This document shows, piece by piece, positions 6,711-7,040 of a stretch of DNA of 7,040 nt. The notes beneath the pieces were generated by a model. The model was given only the letters and a program-made list of their open reading frames with translations, made no database searches and was not told where the DNA came from. The stretch's first letter is position 1. Every line of letters begins with the position of its first letter. Made by a program: the position numbers and the translations under genes. Origin of the DNA: Pseudomonadota bacterium. Lineage in GTDB: Bacteria > Pseudomonadota > Alphaproteobacteria > Caulobacterales > Aquidulcibacteraceae. The DNA is taken from contig JAEYPY010000184.1 of the NCBI GenBank assembly GCA_023410295.1, positions 1 through 7,040 of the forward strand, in the 5' to 3' direction.

Positions 6711-6724
6711 GCAAAGTCGCAAAG
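6711..6724. repeat. Tandem GCAAAG repeat, candidate operator, second copy in inverse orientation
   Basis: GCAAAG occurs at 6711-6716 and 6719-6724, again with an 8-bp step. On the minus strand it reads CTTTGCGACTTTGC, matching the site at 6570-6583 in 11 of 14 positions, with all three differences in the spacer-like middle. It lies directly upstream of the epimerase ribosome-binding site, about 140 bp from the first copy and facing it. A looping operator pair, or separate operators for the two divergent units, would fit. Confidence 0.45.
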
Positions 6725-6725
6725 C

Positions 6726-6731
6726 GGGAGG
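6726..6731 (+). promoter_or_regulatory. Ribosome-binding site supporting a TTG start
   Basis: GGGAGG is placed seven bases before TTG 6739. The nearby ATG at 6734 is in another frame, is too close to the site, and leads to an unrelated short frame. The in-frame ATG at 6784 would cut away the first beta-strand of the epimerase domain. Confidence 0.7.
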
Positions 6732-6738
6732 AAATGCA

Positions 6739-7040
6739 TTGGCCGGCAAGAGACAGATATCGCTGCGCACCGAGCATTGGCCGATGCTGGCCCCCTTCCG
6801 CATCACCGGCCACGTCTTCACCGGGCTCGACTGCGTCGTAGTGGAAATCGCCGAGGCTGGCCACGTCGGCCGCGGCGAAGCGGCCGGCGTTTATTATCTA
6901 GACGACACCGCCGCGAAGGCGCTCGAACAGATCGAAGCAATCTTGCCCGAGCTCGAAGCCGGCCTCGACCGCGCCGCGCTGCAAAGCCGTCTACCGCCCG
7001 GCGGCGCGCGCAACGCCGTCGACTGCGCGCTGTGGGATCT
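6739..7040 (+). CDS. Dipeptide epimerase (enolase superfamily), N-terminal part, cut by window edge
   Basis: The first 100 codons of a gene that continues past the right edge. The visible part is the N-terminal capping domain of the mandelate racemase/muconate lactonising group: a first strand QISLRTEHWPMLAPFRITG (6-24), the strand DCVVVEIAEAG (31-41), then G-R-G-E47 with A-A-G-V-Y-Y-L (48-54), a helix, and the barrel entry ARNAVDCALWDL (90 onward), matching the family's alanine-rich helix ending in ALWD. Relatives epimerise L-Ala-D/L-Glu and other dipeptides or, in the DgcA-type branch, racemise N-acetyl-D-glutamate. The catalytic lysines and metal ligands lie beyond the edge, so specificity cannot be judged. 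The start is TTG 6739, supported by GGGAGG. It is divergent from a peptide-transporter operon, which suits a role in using peptidoglycan-derived or D-residue peptides. Confidence 0.85.
   Translation, partial: MAGKRQISLRTEHWPMLAPFRITGHVFTGLDCVVVEIAEAGHVGRGEAAGVYYLDDTAAKALEQIEAILPELEAGLDRAALQSRLPPGGARNAVDCALWD

Larger units (their letters stand above)
6493..6738. other. Divergent intergenic control region
   Basis: A 246-bp stretch without a gene, clearly richer in A and T than the flanking coding DNA, especially 6538-6725. It separates the minus-strand hydrolase/transporter operon from the plus-strand epimerase gene and must hold the promoters for both. It contains a plus-strand promoter candidate, many TTGC/GCAA motifs and T-runs at 6599-6605 and 6612-6617. 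I found no convincing sigma70 promoter for the minus strand. The best option reuses the self-complementary TTGCAA at 6560-6565 as a -35 with a poor -10 (AATTCT, 17 bp away). Confidence 0.8.

Noticed and set aside
6656..6841. A 61-codon plus-strand frame with an ATG at 6734 near a ribosome-binding site
   Set aside because: It overlaps the epimerase N-terminus in another frame. The GGGAGG site is too close to the ATG at 6734 but well spaced to TTG 6739, and only the latter frame gives a recognisable protein.

Overview
The window is GC-rich DNA from a Gram-negative bacterium, most likely an alphaproteobacterium of the Caulobacterales/Hyphomonadaceae type. This is judged from codon and base composition, Sec-type signal peptides, and the look of the dipeptide-epimerase and serine-hydrolase proteins. 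The taxonomic guess is from memory and is low confidence. There are no RNA genes, insertion sequences or CRISPR arrays.

Layout, left to right. (i) Positions 1-114 hold no supported gene. They carry a striking G20 ... C13 homopolymer pair, then a GC hairpin with a T-rich tail that looks like a factor-independent terminator reading rightward. (ii) A small minus-strand gene (115-366) encodes an 83-residue single-pass membrane protein. It has its own candidate promoter, whose -10 element sits at the centre of a perfect 11-bp inverted repeat. (iii) Four minus-strand genes form one compact operon, in transcription order: a membrane-anchored class C beta-lactamase-fold serine hydrolase (6492-4501), a POT/PTR2-family peptide transporter (4491-3190), a YkvI-like membrane transporter (3180-2059), and a second, soluble periplasmic serine hydrolase of the same fold (2046-442). 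The gaps are 9, 9 and 12 nt. All four genes share one reading frame, separated only by a stop codon plus three or four sense codons. (iv) A 246-bp AT-richer intergenic region (6493-6738) holds divergent regulatory signals, including clustered TTTGC half-sites. (v) A plus-strand gene starting at TTG 6739 runs off the right edge. Its first 100 codons match the N-terminal capping domain of a dipeptide epimerase of the enolase superfamily.

How the genes may work together (inference): two exported penicillin-recognising-type hydrolases could trim peptides or D-amino-acid conjugates in the periplasm. The POT transporter and the YkvI-like carrier would import the products, and the divergent dipeptide epimerase would convert an L,D-dipeptide to the L,L form for catabolism. 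That makes a muropeptide or D-amino-acid peptide salvage locus. The least ordinary element is the POT transporter: it lacks the family's ExxER motif on helix 1 and also the partner lysine on helix 4, yet keeps other family landmarks.
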